Source: Bryoerythrophyllum caledonicum (taxonomy: Eukaryota > Streptophyta > Bryopsida > Pottiales > Pottiaceae). From it: a DNA stretch of 64,000 nt. The notes below the pieces were generated by a model. That model ran no database searches. It was not told where the DNA came from and saw only the letters and a program-made list of their open reading frames with translations. Numbering within the stretch: the stretch's first letter is position 1; the number at the start of each line of letters is the position of its first letter. Made by a program: the position numbers and the translations under genes. The stretch lies in contig OZ020523.1 in assembly GCA_963971425.1 (NCBI GenBank), positions 19,759,105 to 19,823,104 on the forward strand. Direction: 5' to 3'. Shown piece by piece: positions 44,432-55,380 of this stretch.

Positions 44432-47400
44432 ATGGGGAGCTCCATCGAAGTGCTCCGGGAGCAGATGACGTATTTGTTGGAGCAGGGGCTTCATGACTCT
44501 GCAGAGATGGTGGTATGTATGTGCGAGGTTTTCTGTTGGTTGGATGAGAAGATTCGGGTTTTTTTTTGTGTTGAGTTGGTTGTTGTTTGGGTGGATGTTT
44601 GCAGGGGAATTTTTTGATGAGCTTGGTGTCCACGAGTGCGGAGCTTTCGCCGAGTTCTCGCGCCGAGAGCATGGTAATGAAGGTTATCACTAGTTGTTTT
44701 TTTGTGCAGAGGATTGGTGTATTTTGATGAGTGAGTAATTGGAGTGGTCGGAGGGTTTGCAGATTTTGTATGGGGATGCTTTGTACGGGAGGAAGGAGTA
44801 CCGGCGGGCCCTGGTATGCACTGTGGATTCTGCAAGTGTTTGTAGTAGTTCATGGAGCTATTTGTCTTACGTTTGAACAAGATATCTCCTCTTAATGTTA
44901 TCCAGAATCAGCTCAAAGAAGAGAAAGGCGGCTAATGATTTTCATGCAAACCCTGAAAGACGGCTAAATCTACTTTGCCTTGGGACCAAGCTCTTCTATT
45001 GATCTAATAACTACTTAGAGTGAGCAAGAAGTAGTAAAAAGAGGGGTTATCTGTTTTTAAGTCGCTGCATGCTCTTGCTGCCAGAATGTGTTCAGGCAGG
45101 CGCTCCAGTTATGTCGTGCCATTCCCAAGCAACCCATGAGCGCCACTCGCACTCCTGTGCCGTCCAGACCGGCCTCGGCTGCAAGCGCTGCTGCTCAAGA
45201 GTCCAAAATCAACGAAAATGAGGTCTCATATTCCTTTCATATTCTTTCACCCCTTCGCATATTCTTTCATATTCATAGCTTGGGTTTTCTCTTTCATAAC
45301 TTTCATATTCTTTCATCTCCATAGCTTCCATGTTCTGTCATTTTCATAACTTTCAGTAGCTTTCATCTTCATTAGCTTCCATGTTCCTTCATATTCATAG
45401 CTTCCATATTCGTTCATATTCATAGCTTGGATTTTCTTTCATAACCCTCATATACTATAGCTTTCATGTTCTCTCACATTGCATATACTTTCATATTCAT
45501 AGCTTGGATCTATTTCCATAGGTTTCATATTCTTTCATCTCCAGAGCTTCCATATTCATAACTTTCAATAGCTTTCATCTTCGTAGCTCCCATGTTCCTT
45601 CATATTCATGGCTTTCATCCTTCCTTCATATTTATAGCTTTCATATTCTTCCATCGAGACCACATTCCAGTGTCGAGTTTTATGTACAATTATTGAGTTT
45701 TCTGTCTTGCCAAGCAGGTGAAATACAAGATTGGGCTTTGCCATCTTGCTGTTCATGACACGCGAGCCGCACTTTCAGAGGTCAGATACCTGTTCTGTCC
45801 TGTGATAAGACTCTCTGCCCACTTCAAGTTTGGGGTCTTAGGTGTATTGACTTGGTAGCTTGAAGTTGCAGATGGAGGGCATTCCATCAAAAGCAAGGAC
45901 TCTTCGTATAAATCTTACATTGGCTAAGCTGTACCAAATGACGGGTTATGACCGTGTAGCTACTGCATCCTATCGAGAGTGTTTAAGGTAATAATCCTCA
46001 TCTGTGACCCCCCCCCCCTTTATAATATTGTACTAGAAAGGACAACAGATAGGAACTCATAAGCGATGTTGCTTTTGTAGATTTTCACTTATATGGCTGT
46101 AGAAACTAAAAGTGAACTCCCTTATATGTATTCAAACTACACCATTGGTATATAATTTGGTCTCTTTTTTAGCGATTCATTTGAGGTTTTATGAGTTCTG
46201 ACAATTGACTTTCTGGTCTCTCATTTGCAGGCAATGTCCTTATGTTTTGGAGGCTATTGTTGCTTTGGCAGAGCTTGGAATGGCTTCTAAAGATATACAC
46301 GCACTCTTTCCTCAGGTGAGATAGAAAAGCCTGACACTTTATATTCAATACATGTTCGTCTCCTACTACTTCCAGTTCCTCAACTGTCATAATCTTGTGC
46401 TCAGGGACAAGGCAAGATTAGTCGTTCAGCAACTGATCATTTGGAACCAGTTCGGTGGTTACAGGTATGTATTGGTTTTAACGATGATGTGATTACTATC
46501 TTCTTGAACTTCTTTTGAGGGGGAAAATAATTGATGCCTGCTAAGTTTGTTGCTGTCTTTGTCTTGGTGTGGTAACTGAAAGTGACTCAGACGCCTCTAA
46601 ATGTGGTAACAAAATGCATGGCGCCTGTGAAGAGGATGTCTTTTTTACTTCTGCCGCAAACCTCATTATCATTGAACAGGTTGTTTGTGAGCAGTTTCGC
46701 TGATAAACTAGCCCACAACGCACTGATTTGCAGAGGTTTGCTGATGGTCATTCTAGCATTGCAGCTTACGACTATAAAGGTAAAACGCTTCTTACACCTT
46801 AGTACTGATCAGAGAGATGCTTTTGCTAAGTGTGAAGTTGATACTCAACTGCATCTTACAATCTATGGTGTGCTGACTCTCATTTTCTGGTGAATCTCAC
46901 GCAGGAGCTTTGGAGCATTTCAGTAGTCTTGGACAACGTTTCCCCAACAATCCCCACCTTTTATTAGAAAGCGCAAAGGTGTGTATATGTGCAATGCATC
47001 CTTTGAAATCACTTCTGCTTGATTCTGGTTATGGTGATGTTTGCTCAACAAGTTACTCGTGTACAGGCAGAAATGGCACTGACGAAAAATGATGAAGCTG
47101 CTCATAATTTTGAGAAGGTATTTTCTTTTCTGAGTTATTCGTAGATTCATTCAGCGTTTACCCCCTCTTTGATTTAATACTACTCTTTCCTCACTCTTAA
47201 TAGCTAATAGAGCAATGAAAGAGCTTGGTGGTCTCTCGATTAAAATCTTCCAGTTGAAGAACTTGGTGATCTTTAAAGTTGAGTTCTCTAGGTCTGTGAT
47301 TTCATTTTTGATATGGAAACTGAACTTGCGAGTGCTATCATTTTCTTTATTTCTTTTTTGAGCAGGCAAGGCAAATTGACCCTTACAATGTATCAAGTAT

Positions 47401-49778
47401 GGATGAATACGCGATGTTGCTACGTACTCGTGGAGAGCATATGGACTTGAACCGACTGGTTCATGAGCTCATCAGTATTGATGCAACTAGACCTGAGTGC
47501 TGGGTTGCAGCAGCTGTTTATTGGGAAATGCGAGATGATAAAATCAGGGCCCTCACTTATGCAGACAAAGTACGATTCCTTACGCGGTCTTTCAAGATTT
47601 TGTGGAAGGGTGTTGCTGTTTAGTTAGTGTACACAGTTTTTTCCTTGCTATATCTGTAAAGTCACCCAAAGTCTTGATAAGATAACATTGCAACTAACTC
47701 ATTAGAATTCATGGTTTTCAGAGCATGCGAGCTGACGATAGACACACAAGCGCCTACATTGTTAAGGTAACAATTATGCCCCTGTTTCCTTTATGTTGCA
47801 TCTTTTTGTGACCATTTTCAGGAATGTTAGTTAGTCAGGAAGGATGATTCTTATTCCAGTTGGTTTGATGTTCTGATAACACATCATGGATGACTACATT
47901 TGGCAATGCTCTTGGTCATTGTCAAATATTCGTGATTCTTCTTCTTCTTCTTCATACGTCTGTTGTGGAACCTGAATTGCTTTGTCTTTGGATGCAGGGG
48001 AATATTTCTCTTACTTTGAATCGACCTGAGGCAGCCGTAATGGCATTTAGGAAAGCCCAATTACTGAAGCCAGATCTTCGGTCTTACCAAGGTATTTGAG
48101 TTTTTTCTCAAGTCACACAAAGTTTTATTTAGACACCCCCTCTTTCTATTTTAATCCTCACTCTGAATAGTTATCAGATCAATGGAAGAGCTTGGTGGTC
48201 TCTCAACACAAGTTAGAACCAGTTTAAGCCGCTTTAAGGAGAGGTCATGTTGTGCCATGAATCTTAGCCACCTTTTGTCCTCTTTGAGCTGATTTTATTG
48301 AGAAGAGGTCAAAACTCACCGTAACTTCATTCTTCTCCTTGATGTTCTTGGTAAGGCTCTTCATGCAGTTCTGGGTTTGTACTAATCAGCAATCTTTTTA
48401 ATTTGACTTCCAGGGTTAGTGAGAGCGTATTTAGCAATACCAAAGCACAAGGAAGCACTTTGTGCTGCTCGAGAAGCCATGAAAGCCATGCCGCAATCTG
48501 CCAAAGCCCTCACACTTGTTGGAGATGTGTATGCTCACCACCCAGACGGCCGTGACAAGGTACAAACACTCAGAAGATTAGGCTTCTTTCCAAACACTCA
48601 CCCAAACTTTCAACATAATACTCCCTCTTTTTCCTGCTCTTTCCTCACTCTAAATAGTCATTAGAAGAGCTTGGTGGTCAAATCTTTCAATGAAGTACAG
48701 AAGAGCTCGGTGGTCTCCAAACTTAAGTCAAACACTAGTTCTTTCGAGTGAAGAAAGAGATCAAGCATTTGCCACCTTTCTCTCCTCAGAACTGTTTAGA
48801 GCTGATTTTATTCACAAAAAGAGGGGTTCCCTTGTGCAAACTTCACAACCAACTCTAATTCATGTATGCTGGTTGTCGAGCTGCATTTCCTAGAACAGAT
48901 TGCCACTAGCTGCCCACTAAATATATTAAGGTTTTTGCAGGCAAGAAGGTTTTATGAGTCGGCTCTGAGACTGGAGCCGACATTCCTTGGCGCGGTGCTG
49001 GCGTTGGCGGATCTGTACGCTCTGGAGGGCCGCAATGAGGAAGCGGTAGCGCTTCTGCAGCGCTATTTGAAGACGTTCGTGGATGACGCCCTGCATACCA
49101 AGCTGGCGCAGATCTTAGCTGCGTCTGACAAACTCGGCGATTCCTTGTTCCATTACCAGACTGCTCTCAGGTGAGGACCTCGTTTTCTTTCTTGTCTGTC
49201 TATTCAGGTGCCTAAATTCTGTGGAGGAAGTTTGTGGAGTCTAAAGTTTGTGAGTCTAAGTTTTGTGGAGTCTGAGTTTTATTGGAGTCAATGTTTTCTG
49301 GAGTAAGTTTGTGGAGTACGTTTTGTGGAGTCTAAGTTTTGTGGAGTTAGTTTTGTGGAATCTAAATTCTGTGGAGAAAGTTTCTGGAGTCTAAGATTTG
49401 TGGAGCCAATTTGTGGAGTCCAAATTTTGTGGAGAAATTGCGTAGTTTTTGGTCCATATTTTCTAGAGAAAGACCGTGTAGTCGAAACGTTATGTACTTT
49501 TAACATTTGTGAAGAATGCTTTCTGTGGTCTAAAACTTTGTGAAGATAGTGTGTGTTCCCTAGATTCTGTGGAGTTTTTGTTACCTCTTTGTTGACATTT
49601 CCTCCTGTTTTTCTCTTTATGTTTCTGCAGCATCAATCCAGGGAATGATGCGGCCAAGAAGGGGCTGGATAGGCTGGAGAAGCAGATGAAGGGCGTGGAC
49701 CCGGATGCGCTGGAGGAGGAGGAAGAGAACGAAGGCGATGATGGCGACGCGGATGCTGAGGAAGGTGAATTCTTGTAA
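44432..49778 (+). CDS. APC7: Anaphase-promoting complex subunit 7 (TPR protein)
   Basis: Seventeen exons join in frame: 44432-44512, 44605-44673, 44763-44813, 45085-45222, 45718-45780, 45872-45987, 46231-46315, 46405-46464, 46734-46779, 46905-46978, 47067-47117, 47366-47569, 47722-47766, 47998-48091, 48414-48559, 48941-49170 and 49631-49778. They encode 566 residues, close to the plant APC7 length of about 560. All junctions are GT-AG. The start MGSSIEVLREQM and the segment GLHDSAEMVGNFL match the N-terminal family pattern. Tetratricopeptide repeats run through most of the protein (for example ALEHFSSLGQRFPNNPHLLL and ARRFYESALRLEPTFLGAVL). The C-terminus is acidic (EEEEENEGDDGDADAEEGEF). APC7 is a scaffold subunit of the nuclear APC/C ubiquitin ligase, helping bind co-activators that direct cyclin and securin destruction. 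No defects are seen. Several introns contain a shared repeat. Confidence 0.95.
44985..45050 (-). repeat. Shared intron repeat, reverse-oriented fragment in APC7 intron 3
   Basis: Read on the minus strand this gives TTGCTCACTCTAAGTAGTTA, TTAGATCAATAGAAGAGCTT and GGT. These are the same blocks as the plus-oriented copies in later APC7 introns and in the quinone oxidoreductase introns. Confidence 0.6.
45220..45660 (+). repeat. TTCATATTC/CATAGCTT simple-repeat tract in APC7 intron 4
   Basis: Irregular reiteration of TTCATATTCTTTCAT and CATAGCTTCCATGTTC units fills most of the intron. It is pyrimidine-rich on the sense strand and has no reading-frame meaning. It may have grown by slippage from the polypyrimidine region. 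Confidence 0.75.
47160..47250 (+). repeat. Shared intron repeat copy in APC7 intron 11
   Basis: Contains CCCCCTCTTTGATTTAATAC, CTCTTTCCTCACTCTTAATA, GCTAATAGAGCAATGAAAGA and GCTTGGTGGTCTCTCGATT in the canonical order. Confidence 0.75.
48105..48345 (+). repeat. Shared intron repeat copy in APC7 intron 14
   Basis: Blocks in order are AAGTCACACAAAGTTTTATT, CCCCCTCTTTCTATTTTAAT, CCTCACTCTGAATAGTTATC, AGATCAATGGAAGAGCTTGG, TGGTCTCTCAACACAAGTTA and, further on, GAGCTGATTTTATTGAGAAG. It is the fullest match to the copy split by the Tc1-like element. Confidence 0.8.
48580..48865 (+). repeat. Shared intron repeat copy in APC7 intron 15
   Basis: Contains ACTCACCCAAACTTTCAACA, ATACTCCCTCTTTTTC, CTCTTTCCTCACTCTAAATA, GAAGAGCTTGGTGG (twice, the second as GAAGAGCTCGGTGGTCTC), TTAAGTCAAACACTAG, GAGCTGATTTTATTCACAAA and AAGAGGGG. 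This is the longest copy, about 285 bp, with an internal duplication of the GAGCTTGGTGGTC block. Confidence 0.8.
49195..49560 (+). repeat. TTTGTGGAGTCTAAG tandem repeats in APC7 intron 16
   Basis: About fifteen irregular units of the form TTTGTGGAGTCTAAGTTTTG or TTCTGTGGAGAAAGTT occupy the intron. They are G/T-rich on the sense strand, unlike the pyrimidine-rich tract of intron 4. No coding meaning. Confidence 0.8.
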
Positions 49779-51898
49779 CAGCAAACAGTCAGTGAGCAAT
49801 TTTGCTTCCTTTTTTTTCTGCTTTTGATGTACAATATTTTATGTGTTCTCTGGGTTTCCACCAAGAACATAACCATACGCACATTCTTTCTACCTTGTAC
49901 ACAGGTTTCCAACTTAGGTTTAGGGTTTAGGGTTTTAGATTCTTACATGTGTGTGTGTGTGTCCGCATCTTTGCCCATGTTGTAATTTCTTCCAGATCTT
50001 CTTCATTTTTTTCATTTTCATGTAATTTCTTTCATTTGTTTCACTTTTCATTCTCTTCGTTATATATTTTTCATCTTTTCCATTTTTCCTTTTTTTTCAT
50101 TTTATTTGTCATATTTTGAAAGAAAGAGCCGACTTTCCAAAAAAAAATCTCTTTTCTTCTTTTTATTGTTTTGGGAAAGAAAGGATTTACTTCCAGATTT
50201 CATTTTTCACCTTCTGAAAGAAAGAGCAGTCTTCCAGATTTTTTTCTCTTCTTTTCTCCCTCTATTTTTAATTTTTAATCTTTTTGTGGGGGAAAGGAAG
50301 GTTCAATTTTTTTCCTTTTAATCTAAACCCTACAGTTCCTTGATTATTTCACATCAAAACTGCCCATTCTGGTGATAAGAGTGGAGAAGGAATCATAGTT
50401 GGCTCCTTTTACAATAGCCATGTTTGTTCTGTGTGCTATTGAGCGGTTGCTATAATGAAAATGGTGGGTAATGAGTGTTACAACAAGTGTTGTTGTAAAG
50501 GGAGAAGGTTTGTTGTTTTGAACCAAGCTGCCTATTATAATGAAATTGTTGTTCTTGTATAAAGGGAGTTGACTCTACAACTTCATTTCAATTTCTAACT
50601 AGAAGATATTAATCATTGCTAATAAATCAACATCCTCATAGAATGTCATAAATTTTGACCGCATGTATTGGAAGATTATAGTGTTTGAAGTGAAGAGAAT
50701 GGTTCCATTTGTTGAGAGAGGATCAACATACTTTGACTTCATTTGGTGTCAAATGTTTGCATTATGGTCTAAAATTCATATCATCAGGATATTGTACACC
50801 AATTTTTAGAGGTAGAGGAATGAGTAGCATTTTCAAAACAATTGTGCAAGGAGTGGGGGTTCATAAATTGTTAATACACATTTCAAGTTTTTGTGAACCA
50901 AATTTGTTACAGAATGAGGATTCCAATGACAAAAAGAAGGTTCATACCACATCTTGAGGTAAAAACTTATAAGTATCAAAATCTCTAGTTTTATGTAGGG
51001 AAGAAGTTATTTTTGGTACCTTATTCCAACAATAGGTGGTTGGTACACATTCATCCATTTCAATCAAAGAATTGACATTATATTCATGAAAAATATTTCT
51101 AGTATCTTCTGCAAAAATAAAGATGGTGGAAGGTAGAGTTATTTGCAAAGTTGTGTGAAGGACGATGAACATATTTCTTTGTTTTGAATTGATCTAGAAT
51201 AGGCTCTGAATACTTTTTGACATTACAAATTAGTTTGGGGGGAAAATTTTGACTAATATTTATTTGGATATTTCATACAACTTCTTTGTTCACTTTGGAA
51301 TATTATTATAAATACTTTGACTTAAGTTTAGAGACCACTAAGCTTGTCCATACTTAAGAGCACCAATTTCTTTTGTTCAACTAATAACCATTTAGAAGGA
51401 AAGAGACTTATAATAAATCAATGGAGAGAGTATACTATTGAAACTTTGGATGATAGTTTAATCCTTTAAAGACAAGCCATCATTTTTGGGTGTTTTGGCA
51501 TGATAATCTCAATAGAAAACGCTATAGGCCACCTCCATGAAAGACTTAAACTATGATAAAGTGGTGGAGGATGGGCATCTATTTGAACAGGCGCCACGAA
51601 AATTGGTGCAAATGGGTGAGCTATAGTGATTTCTCTAAAGTGGGGTTGTGATGAAATGTACCTTGCGAGTAGATGTTGTTCTACATGATCTAGAACACTT
51701 GTAGATTCCCGCAGCTAAAAAAGCTCATCAACTGTAAAGGGTTATATAATATATTGTGCTTTTGTAGGTTTCAAATTTATCTTTTGTCATTCAAATGATA
51801 AGAAATTTATTTCATTCCAAAATTCTACACTCCAAATATATCCATAAAAGTTGAAATATCTAAGGTTTACAAACTCATAAAATTTGCATATTTTCTTT
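49779..51898. other. Intergenic region downstream of APC7
   Basis: The first 500 bp are T-rich with TTTAGGGTTTAGGG near 49918, (GT)n at 49951 and a repeated GAAAGAAAGAGC.GACTTCCA block (50116, 50216) that likely belongs to the APC7 3' side. Beyond that I see only AT-rich sequence. Confidence 0.4.
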
Positions 51899-52405
51899 CT
51901 TAATCCCTGAAGGACCAAGTGTCCCTTGGAGGGAGGATTTTGATTTTGAGCAGGTTTCAAAAGTTTGAAAAAATATCCCTTTAAAAAAAATTATACTAGA
52001 TTGTCCCTAATAAAAGCTTCATAGGAGGTTTTTTTTTTTTTTGGATTTATGGTTTAAAAGTTAGTACCACTCAAAGTAAGAAATGGAGATGATTGGCAGC
52101 CTGGGTACCCTTGTGAATCAATGAAACACAAGTGCCAAAGAGTGGCAATAAGTAGGGATACAAAGGTTAGAGGAAGAGGGAAAAAAATTCTTGCTTTTTA
52201 AACCCCATGATCTTCATATTTGTGTAGTGGATTGTCACCAAAAAAATATGGATTTTTTTTATGAGTCTACATTAAGATCTTACCCTTGACTGTCCAAAAT
52301 GTTACTAAAAAATGTGATGTTTTTTCCTCATTTTGACAATGGCAGTTTTGGACTTGTTTTTGAGGGAAATTGTCAAGGAACTTTAGGGATTAAAGGACGT
52401 AAATA
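51899..52405. mobile_element. Non-autonomous element with TTAATCCCT inverted ends
   Basis: The left end is TTAATCCCTGAAGGACC and the right end, reverse-complemented, is TTAATCCCTAAAGTTCC. The 500 bp between them is non-coding and shares ordered blocks with 39.9-40.6 kb and 4.26-5.05 kb. Three copies in 64 kb suggest a common family. Confidence 0.55.
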
Positions 52406-52443
52406 AAAAAAATTGTGATTACAATTATCCAAAGATTCACTAA

Positions 52444-52680
52444 ATGATTCAATTACATTATAAGAAGAAAAAGAAGTTGCGGTCCTTGAAGGGGGCCGAA
52501 GTGAATAAAGTGGTTGTTTGTTCCACCACCAAATCCATGTCCATTGGACAAAGGTTTAATAGTATGAAACTACTCCTTCCTCTTGAGGGTAGACACTATG
52601 TAACCAGTATCAGTAGGCAAGAACGAAGGACCAACCAGAGCTACAAGGCTCAATTCCAAGAGATGATCTATAAATATTAA
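52444..52680 (+). mobile_element. Truncated 3' end of the element seen at 59-61 kb
   Basis: The sequence GTGAATAAAGTGGTTGTTTG, TTCCACC, GGACAAAGG and CTACTCCTTCCTCTTGAGGG parallels 60,690-60,830, and encodes VNKV-type residues in the same place (EVNKVVVCSTTKSMSIGQRF). Only the tail of the element is present, as at 1.2 kb. Confidence 0.55.
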
Positions 52681-52719
52681 ATGTGTGTTTTTGAAAGGTT
52701 TAAGGGATATCACATAGTT

Positions 52720-55380
52720 CTAGGAGAGGTTGGTTATTTTCAAGTTTTATTTTGTGTAGAAGTATGGACATTGCATGTTGGATAGACATGTGTTAATATT
52801 TGTGAATATTTTTTTAATTGGATTAATGGAGATATTGAATGTTTTTCAAGCCTTTTCATAGAAGGGATAAAGGTAGTAGCTCTAGTTCCAACAATGATGA
52901 CAATAAGGGGGTCAACTTTCCATCCAAGAGTTGCAATGTCATTAATAAGTGGTTGGTATTTATTAATTTTGTTTTTGATTTCTTCTAGGGAAAATTAGTC
53001 ATTACAATATTTGAATCGACAAATTGGATAGTAAGTTTTGTATTTATATGGTCTAGTGGGGGATCCTTATGTAGTAGTCCTTTGATGCATAGTATGCCTA
53101 GTTTAAATGTGGCATTAAAATGACATCTTTGGGTTCCTCATGTGCATGGAAGTAGCCATGAAAGGACCATTGGTTTACTTGTTGGTTGTTGTTGAAGGTT
53201 CCGCCATTCATAAGTATAAAACACCTGGATTTGCCTAAGGATTCAATTAATTTTTGGATTTTCCATACCGCTTTATTGTGCCTTTTGACAATTAGGGAAT
53301 GTATGTGATGGTTTTGGCATTTGAGGAGTACGTGTAGCCATGTGTCTGGGTCCGTGTAGGTGCATATTGGGCATGTTATGGATGGAAATTGTTCTATTCC
53401 AAAGAAGAGGTGTTTGGTGGCATTTCCCACATATTGTGGAATAGTATTTGATAAGGCATGTTTTTTGTGAGTCTTCAATTGTAGGATTTTTCCAAAAGTT
53501 TGTAGAAAGTTCATTATCAATGTTGTTATCGGTCCATTTGTCTATGATAGGGAAGCTTTCTGAGGTTAAACCTAGGTTGTTAATTAGCTCTTGTTTTTTG
53601 AGATATTTATCTAGAAATCTGATGGAGCCTTTTTCCGGGGTGTCTTCTATAGAGAACCAACTCTCTTTTTGAAAGCAATATGCAGTAGCGAGGGCATGTT
53701 TCTGCGGGTATTTCGCATGGGATTTACCTAATCCTTCTTTAGCTAGTTTATAAGCTTGTTCAATTCCTTCTATATTGAAATGTGCTCTAATTTTATGAAG
53801 GGTTGTAATTTGAGAGGAATTTTGTAGCATTTGAACCATAAATGTTAGTATGGCTTGGTCGGGATGGCTATTGTGGAGGGTGGGGCGTGTTATTTGTGTA
53901 TTTGATAGATACAATACGTTTTTACAATCTGTAAAGATGTATGCGGGTTCATTAGCATATTATATAGTGATAATTTGGAGGGTTTTGTGGAGGGCCATCA
54001 TTTTTGCTCTGAGGATATTTTGAAGTCCATTTAGTCTTTTGGATGTTTTTATTTCTTTGGTGAAGTTATCTATGTCATATTTTGCTTTTTTACTATGCCA
54101 TTGTATGGGGCTTGCTTCTGTTGGTTCTTTGAAAGAATTGTTTGTGTAGTAACTATATGCAGGTTCAAACTATAGGAGGATATGGCTACAAAATGTAGGA
54201 AGGGGGGGTTGGTGTAGTAAGGTGGATTTGTGTTGTGTCTGCATATTAAAGTTGGGACAATTTTTTGTTGCAATTCACCGAGGTGTGGGAAGGTGTAGGT
54301 GGGGCTATTTTTATATAAAGTTGTATGTTGAGGTTATTTGTTGTGGAGGTGATTGTGGCAAGTTGTTCCATGCTACTAACATTATTATTTTCATGCTACA
54401 TGCATAGTATTTGTAGGATAGATGGCTTGTGCTTAGGTTTATTTAATGATTTGGGTGGTAAAGTGGGTTTTTCATATTGTACCAAGTCTGTCTCAAATAG
54501 AGCAATTATATAAGTTTGGGAATTTGCCTAAGTGTGGATTAAAGTTTTAGTACCAATTATTGAGTGGTGAGATAATAAAGATGGAAGTAGAATTTGGATC
54601 CTTTTTGGTTGCAAGTCTTGTCCAAGTAGTGAGAATTTTTTTTGTCTCTTTAGAAAGGTGACCAGAACTTAGTGAGTTGGATGGAACAAGTGACAATGGA
54701 TGAAAAGTACTAGTGTTGGATGCTGAAGGACGAGAATTGTGAGTCCAGAGTGGGCGTAGGTAATGTGTATTGTGCGAGTTTTAAAGGGACATTTTTTGAG
54801 CTGTAGTATTTATATCTTTGGTATAGCCAAACTATTTTAGTTTTGAATGGTTGAGTTATTGGTTCTATTTTTGTGGGAGTTTGTAATTTGTTATGGTATT
54901 GGTTCCATAGCCATTGGAGTCTAGTGATGGGAATAGTGATTAGATGTGTTTCATTGTCTTTGTATATATGTGCGTGGTTTCCATTTATTCTAATTGTATT
55001 GTTTGATGTGAGAATATCTTTTTCACGGTTGCATTCGATTGTGTGGATGTTGAGGAGGAGAATGGCAGAAGGTGGGGTAAGAGATCTTGGGTCACAAAAT
55101 TGTTTTTGAAGGTGGTGTGCTTGAATGAGAATTTCTAAGTAGAATTTGTTTTGAGTGTTTTGATTATATTGTGTCAATTGTGCGGAGTTATGAGTGGAGG
55201 TGTTTTGGTCATGCCATGAAAAGAGATTCCTTTGGGGTAACCCTTTCTTGTGGATATTGTTATTGTGTTGCCCAATTACATTACATGTATAGATATATAT
55301 TATATTTACCAAATAGAGCTGAAATTCTATAAAATTTTGTAGGTAACAATGGATTCCAAATATTGTAAACATCTCCTAAT
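52720..55380 (-). pseudogene. LINE-type retrotransposon remnant (3' half)
   Basis: Read on the minus strand, 55372-54710 encodes a post-RT linker (IVWLYQRYKYYS, LQWLWNQYHNK). Next, 54270-53530 gives RNase H-like residues (QITTLHKIRAHFNIEGIEQA, like the KIRAHxxIxGNExAD motif). Then 53520-53098 gives CPICTYTDPDTWLHVLLKC with HHIHSLIVKRHNKAVW, a zinc-finger of the type that follows the RT in some non-LTR elements. Fragments of a further C-terminal domain continue to about 52720. Frameshifts and stops are frequent, so it is dead. The reverse transcriptase itself is missing. The 62-64 kb region carries the complementary 5' half of what appears to be a related element in the opposite orientation. 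Confidence 0.7.

Noticed and set aside
44985..45050. A coding exon of APC7 on the opposite strand
   Set aside because: It is a reversed copy of the shared intron repeat, and APC7 splices cleanly around it.
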